From the NCBI GenBank assembly GCA_949710005.1, contig OX453284.1, forward strand, positions 678,001-742,000: a stretch of 64,000 bases of DNA, written 5' to 3'. The notes under the pieces are model-generated. The model was not told the origin of the DNA. It was given only the letters and a program-made list of their open reading frames with translations, and searched no databases. Below are positions 1 to 13,900 of this stretch, in pieces (within the stretch, counting starts at the first letter, position 1; the number at the start of each line of letters is the position of its first letter). The translations under genes and the position numbers were made by a program. Origin of the DNA: Ricordea florida. Lineage: Eukaryota; Cnidaria; Anthozoa; Corallimorpharia; Ricordeidae.

Positions 1-48
1 TGCAGATGAAATATCCTACAAAGAAAACAGAAATTACCAAAATGTTTG

Positions 49-444
49 GGCCCCATTCACACTAATGCCTTTTTTGTTTGAAAATGCATACTTTTTGATA
101 CGTTTTTTGCCTATCATCCACACTAAAACACCTAAAAATGCTGTTGAAAACAGACTTTCAAAAAGGGTTTCAAAAGTGGAGACATTTGAAAACACATTGT
201 TTTGAAAATGCTAAGTTTCTAGTGTGGAAAGGTGCGAAGGGAGACTTATGCAATTGGTTCCAGTCCAAATTGAGCATCTAACAAATGCACAGTCCCAGGC
301 TCCAGTTGTTTTCATAACTTTTGAGCATTTTGGTATGGGTAGGTGAAATACTACAAAAACGCTAGTGCGGATGAAAACTATTCGCTTTGTTTCTGCCAAT
401 ATGAAAACGGAGACTTTTGAAAATACATCAGTGTAGATGGGGCC
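49..444. repeat. MITE-like element with terminal inverted repeats
   Basis: A roughly 400-bp non-coding element. Its left end (GGCCCCATTCACACTAATG) is mirrored at the right end (CATCAGTGTAGATGGGGCC) with few mismatches, and the interior is rich in TTTTGAAAA-type words. The ends behave as terminal inverted repeats. The open frame on the minus strand at 211-399 is only a by-product. I could not define a clean target-site duplication. Confidence 0.65.
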
Positions 445-558
445 TTAGTTTTAAACCCTTTAATCGTTTCCTAGAGCTCACAAGCAATTCTCAAAAACAA
501 GTCTTGTACACTTCGTTACCTATTACTTAAGAGAATTCTATTAAGTGCTCAATTTGGA

Positions 559-705
559 ATGATTTCTGCACAGGTCCCTACTTCATTATGCCTGCTGTAG
601 CCATACTGTTTCATTCTGCAATAACAAGAAATATTTACATGTGCATTACCCTAAACAATCCATCTACTGCATGCATAATGAAGTAGGGACCTGTGCAGAA
701 ATCAT
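559..705. repeat. Perfect 32-bp inverted repeat
   Basis: The 32 bases at 559-590 are exactly the reverse complement of 674-705, around an 83-nt loop. This is a small fold-back element or the ends of a MITE. Between 706 and 1346 I see only AT-rich sequence and no recognisable exon. Confidence 0.8.
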
Positions 706-1346
706 GCCTTCAAATTTCCTCATGTGCTTTTGTTACAGTGAATTGGTATTGTGAAGAGAAGTTTAAATTTTTCATGGGTGGTAGAGTTCAGATAATTACT
801 ATTTCTAGTGGCTCTCCACTCAGCAATATTTCTTAGAGGAAATTGATAGGGAAAAAAGGATATGTTTTTAGAGAAACCAATCTAAGCTGATTTCTCGAAA
901 ATAAAAAAAAAAGTTAAATGTGTTCATTTCCTTAAAACGTCAAATACCACTGATTGGTTTATCACGTTCGAGTCCTTCTATCAACAAGGGGCCAAAACCA
1001 CTTGACTTTTTCAAACTTCTATAAAGCAAGTAGATTAAATTATGGAACAATATCATAGTTAAATGTATGTGAAGTAATTATGAATTAAGTATGGCAATAT
1101 AGCAATATAAAAATGCGGACAATATAGAAGGAAAAATGCATGAAAAATAAAGCTACCGTAAGGAAAATTGACAGTTTCGTCAAGGAAGACATTTTCTTTC
1201 CCCTGAGAAACACCTAGTTTCACCCTTTGCAAACTCGACAGTGAAGTTTACCGAAATGACTCTACGTGTTTGGACTGTGATTATAACTAATAAATTATGT
1301 ATCAAGAAGCTGTAGGGACAACAGTTGTAGTGGAAATGCATCTTAC

Positions 1347-1735
1347 CTCGAACTCGATCAAAGCTTGTCGTATTTTGGGCATCATCGTGACGCAGCTAAA
1401 ATATTACAAAGAGGTGTTTGTTATTCCCAAAGTAAGGAGACCAAGACAAGAAACAAAAATACTAAAGAAACAACACAAGAAACAAAAATACAGTACGTTA
1501 TGTTTCCGAACATCCCGAGGGCATGAAGTAGGTCTGGCTCACGAGCTTCGTCCGCAACTCCGCGAGCGTGAACCACTGGCGACGGTTCCGTAAAATGAGG
1601 GCTTCCAGTCCCCTCTACTGAATAGGTGATTTGTTGGAATGCTCCTGGATCGACTTTTTGACGTTTAAACTGTCCATTTTCGTACCCACTTTCGGCATAT
1701 GCTTGATAATCTGAAAGCGCGTGCTTTTCAGCCAT
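1347..1735 (-). CDS. HNRNPL: hnRNP L-like RNA-binding protein, first two coding exons (partial)
   Basis: RRM-type splicing regulator of the hnRNP L/LL (PTB-like) family. Exon 1 spans 1735 down to 1497, starting at the ATG at 1733-1735 (MAEKHALSD). Exon 2 spans 1395 down to 1347. The GT donor at 1496-1495 and the AG acceptor just above 1395 join in phase and give the start of RRM1: SPVVHARGVADEAREPDLL, then FGNIT, then MMPKIRQALIEFE. This matches the known hnRNP L pattern SPVVHIRGL...FGPI...MPKKRQALVEFE. A GTAAG donor follows exon 2, so further exons lie at lower coordinates; I could not find them before the left edge. An in-frame upstream extension of exon 1 exists, but the ATG at 1735 gives a normal N-terminus. 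Its neighbour MadBUB starts 195 bp away on the other strand. Confidence 0.82.
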
Positions 1736-1930
1736 GATGGCAGCGCTATAATGCCCACAATGCATTTCCATCACAACTAATGTCTGCGATGACCAAAAAC
1801 CAGCGGTTGGTCGGCGGGAAAATTTGAACTCAACGCTTCGTTTTATCATCTTGATGTTTTGTTCTTTGCATGTTTTTCATCTCAGATTGTAGCGAATTCT
1901 TTTTAACTCATTAGGCAGTATTCCTCGAAG
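1736..1930. promoter_or_regulatory. Probable bidirectional promoter, hnRNP L-like / MadBUB
   Basis: These 195 bp separate the start codons of two divergent housekeeping genes and must hold both 5' UTRs and both core promoters. I see no obvious TATA box. Bidirectional function is inferred from geometry only. Confidence 0.55.
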
Positions 1931-4900
1931 ATGGATACAAGCTCTGATCCCTTTAGTGGCAACGAATGGGAACTCAGCAAGGAAAATGTTCAGCCTTTGA
2001 AACAAGGCCGCAAGTTGGCGCCCTTGACGGCCGCTCTTGCTCCAAGTTCTTTGGATCAGACGAGAATTCATAGGGAAAAGCAGTATGTTTTTACGCTTTT
2101 GGAAGCTTATGGCCACTTACGATTTCCCTTAAGATTATTTGATTCTTTTTTCTGTTTTCGAAGGGAATTTGAAGCAGCAATCAGAACATACAAAGGCAAT
2201 GATCCCCTGGAAGTCTGGCACAGGTACAACCGTAAGCTCACTATATATTGCGTATATCGTATATTCCTTTGATCTGATATTAATACCTTTTTCGTGTGAT
2301 GTTTTACTATGTGTCAATGGCAAACATTTATTGAGTATGAAGCCTGCTTTAATTCCCTTAAATTATTTTCAATTAGATATATTGCTTGGATGAGCGAAAA
2401 CTTTCCTAAAGGAGGCAAAGACTTTGGAACTTTGTTGGAACGCTGTATCACGACATTCAAAGACGAAGCAAGATACAGAAATGACGAGCGCTATGCAAAA
2501 GTCTGGTTGCGTTATGTGAGTAAAATTGATCCTGAAGCTTTTGGATGCGTTAAAATCAAATACTGAGTCCTTTCCTGCTAGTAGGTGACTTTTATATACA
2601 AATTTGTGCGTTTTTTGTTTGTAGAATAATTAATCTGCCCTTCTCAAACAACACATTCAAAAATGGATAACTGAACTGTCCATAATCAAGGACAGACTGT
2701 AAATGTTGGAAATGTTGCCAAATTTTTTCAACAAGCAATTCATTTCTATCTGTGCCATCCTTATTGTAGGTGCACAGGGTACAATAATAACAAATTATTT
2801 GGTTCAATTTACAAAGCTTTAAGAGTCATTTGATAATGCCCTTCTATTCAGAGTGATATCTGTAAGGATCCTATGGACATTTACAACTACATGCACAGCC
2901 AACAAGTGTGCAGTGGCCTGGCATTGTTTTATGAGTCTTGGGCCCTGTTTCTTGAAAACTTGGGAGACCCTAAGAAAGCAGATGAAGTCTATAGTCTGGG
3001 AATAAACAGGAATGCACAGCCTTTGGATAGGCTTGTGAAACAGCACAGGTTTGAGTTTTGATATTATTACTGTTATCATTATTATTTGTTATTGTTATGG
3101 TTGTTATCATTATTATTATTAATATCTATACCATTACAATTTTTAATGCTTTTGATATGATTGTTATAGCCGTATAGATATGAACAGCATGCACAGGTAT
3201 AACTAATGTCAAGGGAAAACTATCTATATGGGGCACGATTCATATTCAATAAGTTCTGAAGTAGGTGGCTGTAACACTTCAGGGGCCGTAAGAAAAAAAA
3301 GAAATTTAATGTTAGAAAGTAGGTGGCGATGATTTGAGAAGTAGGCAGTGAAATTTGCCAGTTGATGGTTTCTTTTGAAACCCCAGTATAACCTGTGGGT
3401 CTTGGAACATACCTAATTTAAAAAGGTATTATTAATGGTTAGAAGTATCAGTGAATTGTAGAAACTGAAACTAAACTACTGGCAAGTCCAAATAAGCTAA
3501 TGTGATAATAAGTGATCTCAGACACTAACATTCCTCAAGCTACCATATTGAATGTTTTTCAATGTTAAGTGGGCCTGATAGTACCAACTTCTCTTCTTCT
3601 TCTTCTTCTTCTTCTTCTTCTTCTTCTTCTCTTGTTTCTTTTTGTTTGTTTGGTATTCAGAGCCTTTGAGATGCGTTTAGCAGAGAGAATTTCAAGTGGC
3701 ATGCAACAGGTGTCATTAAAAGATGATTCAGAATCACAGAGGACAATGTTGGGAGGCCTGAAACCTCATGGAATGAAAGGTACTGTTGGAACCAAAAGGA
3801 CTGGAAGTGCTACTATGGGTAAGTTACAAAGCAGTTTTAAGTACATGATGTATTTACCAAACCAAGGAATATGGTAGTTATTTTTGTGTGCTATGATTGG
3901 CTTTTGTTACCTAGAACATCCTAACTGATTCATGGTTCTGGAATGGAGATCACAACAGTGTCGTTTTTTGTTATACTGTACTTCCTATAACAAATTTTGC
4001 AACACCATCAATCTGTATTGTTATGTCAAAGACAACAATAAATGATGAGATTTAAAACATAAATGCAAACTTCATTATGGATCAGGATGGTTGTGTCCCA
4101 TCAACTTTATCATCATTTTACAATGTATATTGTTCCTTGACAGCTACAAGAGGTGGACTTGGTCCAGTCCCACAAATCTCAAATGCTGGTGCTTCTTTCA
4201 AGGTGTTTTGTGATGAAGATGTAGGAACATTAAAATCCCTTCCCCCATCCACTGGTGAATGGCAGATGCCTCCAACTGAACCAATAATAAAGAAAGAAAA
4301 CACCCAGAAACCTGGAAAGTGGTCTAATGCCAAGGTATTCAGGACATGGTTGGTTGTTGAACAAATGTGAGGTCAAGATATAAGACTTAGTGACCTAGCA
4401 TGAGGCCTAGATGTAATTATGGGTTATTGACCATGTGTAAGGTCAAGATATATGGGTTATTGACCAAGCATGACGTCAAAATACTGTATATAATTATCAA
4501 TTCTTATTAACCAAGTACAAGGGCCATAATGGGAGAATGTCATATCTCAAGGTCTTGACAAAAAAATACAGAGGGCCAATTTTCCCCTGGTACAATCCCG
4601 AGCAAGCTTGGTTATATAGTAAGAGATTTATTACATGACTGGAAACTGCATTTAGATTTTGGGTACTAAAAAAATGTGAGCCCAAGATTTGCTGAAAATG
4701 TTTGTATTCTAAAATCAAAAAAAGGTATCGATGGGGATTCTATCTTTCTAGCTAAAGATTCCATTTAGGAGTTTTGCTTTGATTGTTGACCAAAAAAAGT
4801 TCATACTTTCCGCCAGCTTGATTTGGAAGACAAAAATACAGTGTACAACTTTGAATTGTGTGGGATATTTTGGTACATTACCCGGTCCAGTACTGGTAAA

Positions 4901-7900
4901 ATATTGGCCCCTGCCAGAGTGTAAATCAAGGCATCTGATTGGCTGAATTTAGTTTATATTGGTCCTCTGAGCCATCTTAGTTGTGTAATAAGGTTGTGTT
5001 TATTGACCAATAAGCATAACATAAAGGTATGTCAGCTGTGAACTAAAGCTAAAATGTGTTCATGTTGACAGAATTCTTTTTTATATTACTATGGACTGCT
5101 TAATGCAGTCAATCCATAATGTGCACAAAAATGTATAATAACTTTAAGTAGTTATAATAATGATTGCAGTATTGTTCAAGGTTTGAAAGGTACAGTATAG
5201 CTGAACAATAAATGGATGTACAAGTGAATTTCTTCTGTCTCTAAGAGATTTATACATGTCAAATACAAGCACAGTGTAATCTGTGAAGTTCTATCTTTTT
5301 TGCTTCCTATTGAATGCATACATTTTCTTAGGCATCCCTGAGGAATCAGCTCAATGTACCATTCAATGGAACCATACAAAAACCAAACTTCACAGTACAT
5401 GTTGACAATGATGTAGCAAGCCATCCTCCATGTACTCCACAACATGTTTCTCAGTTTGATAAAGTGCTGAGTGCACGAAAGCCTGAAAAACCCTTTGTGA
5501 CAGAAGCGCTAAGTACCAAGGTACAGTTTATTGTTATGTACATGTAACACAGCATTTTAGAATACAAATATCTTATAGAGCAGATAAAAATATCATAATT
5601 ATTATATTGCACTAATTTCAAGAGTGTCTGTCAACCCTAGACAGACAGTGAAACAAAAGACGAGGCAGACAATGAATGGTTGGTTTGCAGGCGATGTGAT
5701 GCAAGTTGTGCTGGTGGACAAGAACAAAACACCACCTCTTCAAATTCAACTCTATTTGAGTGCATATTCTTGCAGAGAATTTTGTTTTGCATCAGTCACC
5801 ATTCGGTACTGTAAAGAATTGGGATGGTAGGCTTGGCCAATGCTTGTTATGAGTTGCACTGTTCGTAACAGCTTGGGTTGGTGCTTGTAAGCACGGGGAC
5901 AGTACTACAACTGTACTAGGCTAAAACTCTAAACTTTCTTTATTACTGCAGGGCTTGAAATAATTAGTTTTGCCATGTAATAGAGACAGAAGGCATGTAC
6001 TATAATATTCTTGTCTGCTCTGAGCACGTACTAAAGCATAATTATTTGTGTGATTACTACGAAATGGGTATTTGTATTTCATTCTTATAACCTAATTGAT
6101 CTATCATCAAGTCATGTTGATGAATTACAATTGTCACGCTTTCTTTAACTTTACTACAGTACCTCTGAAATTTAAGTTACCACCTTCTCACCCTTCTTTC
6201 AATAAGAGTCTTATCTCTCTCAAGAGCCAGCCAAAAAACTGTAAGTATTATTGTGAGAATTAACAATTGACAGACATCAAAGGCACATGTACCCTGCAGG
6301 CCATCTAGTGAATGAGTGTAATTTTTAGAGCTTGTTTGCAAATTGTTTGTGTTTGTCTAGGTGTGGGAGCTGCATACCACCCCAACTCTACCTTTGTTGA
6401 CCTAAAGCAATCTTCAATGTGCTATCACTTTGTAACTGATACACCTGTTTCACTCACCCTTCAACACTAATCATTTTAATGTAAACATTCTTAGCTGCTG
6501 TCAAACAGTGGTGGCCATGCTCAGGAGCGGGTAACCAAAGTGATGTATTGCAAGGATAAGATCTATGCAGGAACTGAGGAGTTTTCCTTTGAAGAACTTC
6601 GTGCTGCCAGAATTTTTGCTCAGATGAGGGCTGGAACTTATGTCAAGCCAGTGACAGAGGATCCACAGGCGAATAATGTGCGTTATATGTACCCTAAGAA
6701 AGAAGTGTATTCCTTTGATGGGGAGTTTCAATGGGAGGAGGTTCTTGCAAGGCGCCACTTTGAACGACTGAAAAATCATAAGTCATCAAAGAGCCACAGG
6801 GATGTGCAGTTAAGGATTCAAAAAAGTAGATTTGCTGCCGATCAACTTCAGAGAGAGGAACCAATGGAAGTTGGAAGCTGTCAGAAGGGTGTCATCCAGA
6901 CTTCAGCCTGTCCAGTGCCTGAGGCCACAATTGAGCTTTACTCAGCGCTGACCCATAGCAGGTAATTGTCAGACCACAAGATTACATGTATTTGCAGCCA
7001 GCTAGCAGGTGGTAAAACTTCCAGAAACCTAGTGTTTGTTATTTTCAAATCTATGTTGGACGCATTTATTTAAACTGGACCTGGTTAAAGTAACCAATAT
7101 TGCACCCCAAAATTGTAAGCCCTTATTTTTGCAATAAAATTAATACATTTAGTATTAATACTCTGGTGATTTTACAAAATCACGTGTTCTGATTGGTTTG
7201 TTATCTCTGATTATCAACCAATAATCACCTTGGCAAACAAAATGGTTGCCAGTCATTCGCGTGCTTTTGATGAAATAAAAGTTTTTCTTCTTGCAAAATG
7301 CTTTTTCTTTTCTTTTTTTGAAATAATTACCTGTATAATTATACTAAAACAATTATTCGCCTCAGGCTCAGTGATTATCGATGACTATTTACCTCGACTT
7401 CATCTTGGTGAATACTCACCAATAATCACTTCACCTTCGGTGAATAATTGTTAATTACAAAATATACCAGCAGACTAGATTCTGTGGCATGGAGTTGAAT
7501 GTGTTTACAGATATTATGTAAGAGCACTACATTTGGTATTTTTACTGCAAGTTAAATTTGGCATGTATGATAAAAAAAAAAGGATTGTTAATCTTGAAAA
7601 AATAGCTGATGAGCCAAGTTAACATAGCATCATTTTCTGTGACATGTGCTACTGTTCCAATAAATGCACAGTAATGTAGGGTCCCAGATGTCAAAATATC
7701 CCATCTGCCTTAATTGAAGTTGGTCATTCCCAGAAACCAGTGAGCCTATGGTTTATCTTGTCCCCTGATTTTTCCCATTTTCTTGTCATAATAATCGCAT
7801 AAATAAATTGTACCTGGAGAGTTTAAAGCCATCTTCATTTTGTTTCATTCAATATTACTGTTATTTTCTTTATTGCAGCACTGAACCTTTTGCTAGAAGA

Positions 7901-10900
7901 GGACTGGCTTTTGGATGTCCCCCCAGCTCACGCATCTTTCCAACTGATTCTGAAAACCCAAACAGTGGCAATAAAGGTGTCCCTAGGGTACCGCCTCTGA
8001 GTGACAATCAAGCTCATTTAACCCCAGGGAGTGGTCTAAGTTCTGCCTTCCAACCAGCCAAAAAGGGACTTCATCTTCTACGCAATGATTGCACATCATC
8101 TAACGAGAGGAATACTGTTAGAATTTCAAATGGAAGGTCACTCAACATTTCAAGCTGTTATGATGCTGAAAATGCTCCTGCAAGAGGTTTTGATGAAGAT
8201 GTGGCTCCTTTGACATCAAACTTTCATAAAACACCTCTTGCAGACCATCTTTCCACTTATACTCCAAATGTAGAAAAAGGCAATATTCACACCAGCAAGA
8301 ACAATATTTCAGTTTTCTTTCGCACCCCTGATGCCAACATATCCGGTGATATGAGCAGCTCGCATCTTACAGGTCCCTCACCGACTCTATTCACAAAACA
8401 GGCATTAGAGGAAGTGAGGAACATGTTTCATGGTCCCCTTGAGTCAGAGCGGGATGCTACCTTGGGAGGTACCCACCATGAACTCAATGACTCAGACAAA
8501 GACTTCGAAGCTGCTTTCAGTAATGAAAATACAGCCACTGGCACTTCTTTCTCAACAGGCTTTGCAGCTTTTGGTGAGTGTTTTTGTCATCAGCTCTTAC
8601 ATTTTTATTAAAGAACATGCTCAGCCTGACATATAGAAGATGGTCTATTTTGAGCCTGGAGGATTTGTGAAAGATGTATTTTGTAGTACTGTTGCCGATA
8701 AAGCTGGTAAAAGCAAGTCCCATTAATTTGGATGTTCCACCACTGAGCTACAGTGGTAAACTTGTTGGAGCAAGGCCATTAACCCAGGTTCATGGGACAA
8801 ATATATATTATAACAATATTTTTCTTTGTGCACTTGACATGCAGGTGGACTTGGTGCTGCTACAGGATTTGTTATATATGAAGAACCTGCTACTGACAGA
8901 AAGAGTGAAGATACTGAAGTTGAGGATAAGGAAAACATGTATATTTGAGTTTCTTTCTTGATAACCCTCTTGCTTCCATAATCTGAATTTCAATTTGTGG
9001 ACTATGAGTGGCAAATTGACCTTAGTTTAAATGTCTGCCTGGTGATTTCTTGCTTGACCCTATTTTTCTGAAAAAAAAAAAATAAATAAGTAAAAAACCA
9101 TGCAATTGTAGGTAAATATTAAAGCAGGTTGATGAAATCTGTACCCAGTAACTACATGTGTATTTGAATGCTGTAGGTTAAAAACTTACCAAGTTTTGTT
9201 TTATTAAATTTGTATGGGAGAATGGCTAAATGGATCTATTAGACTCACTTTCTTGTTTTAGCCAACAACAAAAGACAGAGTTTTACTGCAAATTGAAGTT
9301 TGGCCTTAGAAACAAGCCCAGTGACAAATTTATCTTCTATTTTCACTTCCTTTTATTTGGCTTTCCATTAGTTTTCCTTCTTTAAAGAGTAAACTTGTAG
9401 GATAGTCATTTTACGCATGAGGTCTATAGGTTTGTGGATTGGCTGATTTTGATGAGAATTTATGCGGATTTGAATTCATTGATCCGAAAACAGTTCAATG
9501 GTGTTACTCAATGGCAGAAGAGGCTTTGTAATTGAATGTTTTGAATTTTTTATGGGAAAGACTTAGCCCAGGCTATTTTCTGGTCAATCCACAGGCCTCC
9601 CAAGGACAGCCACCAGGAAACTGCACCACGGCCATTGGCCGGGATTTTACAGCCATCAGTGGGCATCCCAATATGTCCCCACAGTGAAGATGAAGAAGAA
9701 TTTTTTCCAGATAAAGAAAACTTTCCGGATCAACCAGTTAAACTGACCCACCAAACGACAGAAAAACATCAAAACGGAAAATCAAACGAAGTGTCGTTAG
9801 CCGAGTACCCCAATGATCAAACGCTTGCTTCTGTCAGCTTTGCCACAGCGGCACGTGTCGCCTCGACTCCGTTCTGGAACGGTATTGAACCACCATCATT
9901 ACCCAGCATTCCTTGGAGCACAATTCGCCCTGCCGCTGATAACAACCAAGCCTTGAGTGATTTGGCGGTGGGAGGTAATCTGTGGGCTCAGACCGGTGGT
10001 AGTTTTATGTCCACGCCGAGTAAAGTGCTGAGTCCCATACTGGAGCGAAGCAACGAACACTCGAAATCAACTAATTCTAGCCAATCTACCAGTGCGTTAT
10101 CTAGAAGAGGGTCGTGTTCAGTGGGCCTACCCCCACACAGTAGAGTTGAACTGAGCAAAATTCAAGAGGAGCCGAGCAGTTGTCATGGCGGTATTTTACC
10201 GCAATGGAATGAAGAAATCAGTTCACTGCAGGACCCATTTTCTGCAAAGGTTATTGATAGATGTTTGCTCAGTGTCGATCCTCCTATTAACACTTACGAA
10301 GGTTTCTTCCAGTCAACAAAGGAAATGCCTAGGATTGCAGCAAATTTGGTTGTGAGTCTAGGTAAGCTGTTACTTTTTATCCTGTTACCTCTAAATTCAA
10401 AGCTTATGTCGTTCAATAGCGATTTTCTTTTTAACCCTTTCCTTCAAGTACGGTGCAGTCTACCCTTCTGGCTTACGCTTTTCTTCCTTTCAATACTGCA
10501 TTTAAGAGTACCTGTAGTCACATTTTTTTTTGTTTTGACCATGGGCTATACTCATTTTTAACAGGGCGTGGTCTGAGCCACGCGTGACCACGTGTTGTCG
10601 TCTATCATAACTTTCGTACATTGGGCTGCTACTTAAGTATATCTTCTGTCCTCCTGGTATTATAATTTTTAAAATCTTTCTCTTGGTTTCCAGGTAGTGA
10701 CGACGTTTATCGTGTGGAGAGAGTGGTAGCGTCCGGGGCATTTGCCAAAGTCTACATGGCAAGGAAACTCATCGACGAATTGCAATTGGATGATATGGAA
10801 ATGGATGACGACAGTGCTGTTGTGCTGAAGGTGATCATGTTAGCCTTAAGCGTCTTGTCTTGTAATACGTACGTCATAATAAAACTATGAAAACTGCTAT

Positions 10901-13900
10901 ATATATAAAATTTTGGGGAAACAAGACAAACAACGCCATGATAAAGTACAGCTCTGCAGCTTTCCAACGAATGGGCTTCGGCCACAAAGCACTGTATTGT
11001 AACTCAAACAATACTACAGTACAGAATTGTGCAATAGCTTTCTAAAGAATCTTCACACTGCATGGTTTGGTCCACAGATGAAAAAGTTAGAACCACATTG
11101 TATAGTAAAACAAACAGTACCACAGTACAGAACTGTTAAGTAGCTTTACAAAGAATGGTCACTGCATGGTTTGATCCACAGATGAAAAAGTTAGAACTAC
11201 ACTGTATAGTAAAACAAACAGTACCACAGTACAGTACTGTTCAGTAGCTTTCCAAAGAATGGTCACACTGAATGGTTTGATCCACAGATGTAAAAAAGGT
11301 TAGAACCACACTGTATGATAAAAGTACAGTACTGTTTAGTAGCTTTCCTAAGAATGACCACACTGCATGGTTTGATCCATAGGTGAAATTTAAGGTAGAA
11401 CCACAGTCTCTGTGATGTTGATCATATTTAGCATATCAGCAAAGCAAATTGTTTGTTCAAATATACTAATAAATATACTTGCAGTAATAATTATTACAAA
11501 AATAACATAGTAACACAAGGAGCAGCAACTGTTACTTGGTTTTTATTCATTTCGCTTAATACAATACTAATGGTATCTACCTTTTCAAGTGTTACTCCTC
11601 TTTGAAATGTGGCTATAGACTTTTTTTAATTTTGAATTAAATGGCTTGAATTCGACAAACAAGCACCCAGTAACCAACTTATTTACGTTGCTTTGTAGGT
11701 TCAGAGTGTCTCAGTTGAATGGGAATTCTACATATGCCGACAGCTGCACCAAAGGTTGAACACCATGGGTAGCTCAGAGGAAACGGTAAAGTTAATTGCT
11801 GTTTTGGTGGTTACTAATATGAGGGTCTTGATAGAATTAACCGTCAAACGTCAAACGGCCTAAAATCTAGCCAGTCAACCGTCAAAAAACTGTTCTTTCT
11901 TTAATTTGTTTGTTTTTCCTTTTCTTTTTTTTTTTTTGTTAATTTTCGAAAGGTCAAAAATTTAACCGTCAACAGTCAAAAAACCAGAGGTACTTCATAA
12001 TAAAAAGACGGGCATTCTGTCGTACTTAAGTGCTCCTCCATTACTTAACGATTGGACCGTCGCAAAAATAATCCTGAGTATAAACTTAAGCTGTGGACCC
12101 ATTATCGATATTGATTTGTTGATAGATCTTTTGTTCTTGTAACAATGTTTAGCACTCCATGTTCATGGACCCGCCATCTGCGTACCTTTACTGCAACTCA
12201 TCCGTGTTGGTGGACAAATACAACTCACTTGGAACTTTGCTTGTAAGTTTTTTGTTCTTACGTTTAATTGAAAGCAGTTAAAGTGACTACAGCTGGTTAG
12301 TGTACGTTTTCAACTCTTGTTATAGAGCAGTTTTTAATTTACTGATATCAATTTGATCTGATTTATTTAATTTAATATGATTTCATTTCATTTGTGCTTT
12401 ACAGTGTCACCAATTAGAACGTCAGTGCTAGATACATTTGACACTCAAGTAATGTTCATTATTATTATTATTTTTTTTTCTATTATTTTTTTTAATGAGC
12501 TTCATTAAAAATTCATATATAATAAAAAGAGATCAAGAATCAGTATGGCTTAAAGGTGCTATAAAATTTGATAAAACTTGATAAAACTTGATAAAACGAT
12601 TATTATTATTATTAAAATTATTCTTATTACTATTATTATCAATTATGGTTCATGGTTCTTAGAGAGAAAACCATGACGTGCAACCAAACGAGAAAGTTGT
12701 ACAAATGTTTACCCTGTTTCATTCTTCAGGACATGGTCAACAAGTACAAGATGAAGCAGAAATCTATTGAACATTGCGTGGCGGTTTACTATGCTGTCGC
12801 GTTGTTAAGAATATTGGAAACTATGCATGCTCATGGTATCATCCACGGAGATATCAAACCAGATAACTTCATTGTCTTGGACAGGTAATCTATAGTGTGT
12901 GTGAAAGACGCGTGAACTGAGCCGCTGAGTTAGTCTTAAGACGATTAACGCAAAGCCAAGGTTAAACGGTGTGTATACCTCATACTAACCGAGTTCGAGG
13001 TCCGTACTGTAAGTTACGGACCGAGTTTTTTCCGCTCGGATTTATGGCCGAGGTTTGTAAGACATTTAAATCCAAGCGGAGAAAACGAGGTTCCCTGCTA
13101 GCAGAGGCTCTTTTCCTGGTGTTCGCTGACGGGAGAAAAGAGACCTCTGCCATGGGTCGAAAATAGCTATATTGAGCATGCGCCGCGGCTCAGCGACCGA
13201 GCCGGCCGACCAAGCCATCACGTGATATTCGCAGCACGTCAAACTGGCGCGAAAAACCCACGCAGATGGCGCGTTATGTCTCACACCCCAGTTAACTCTC
13301 CGTCAAGAAAATAGAGGAAAATATCTACTAGATCGCCAAAAACGCCGCTTAAAAAAGTACAAAAATCGTCTAGAGATAGTTGTTGTCTGATCTGTGGTAT
13401 TAACTTCAAGTTATCTGGACAGGGAAGCTTTTTCAACACAACCACAACTACAGGACTCAAAAAAAATTTAACAGTCCTTCTTGGAGAGTCGCCAGATTTT
13501 TCCTTGTCATCCCGACGGGTTTGTAAATGCTGTAAACGAAAGCTGGACTCAGTTATAAAGAGAACATCGATTCTCGAACGAGACAAAGCATTTCTCATCG
13601 ACAAGTATCGGAAAAATAATTCTACAAGCGCGAGGCAATGCGCTATAGGAAACGCCAAGCTCTCGCCGCCGCGGTACAAACCGGGATGTGTAAGGAAAGT
13701 CCCTTGAGTGTAAACAAACAATTTAAATCAAGGAAGGCCATTTACAAAGAGAAAGATGGAGTGGAAGAGCTCGGTGTTTTTCCATTGAGCACCAGTTTCG
13801 AAGATTTTATCCAAAACGGAAGAAAGCAAATTGAACTCTTTCGAGCACGCCGACGAGCACGCCATGTTTGCATTGTGGGGTCAATAAATGACAGCGGAAT

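Noticed and set aside
1297-1593. Plus-strand frame of 98 codons
   Set aside because: It is the antisense shadow of the hnRNP L-like exons and has no features of its own.
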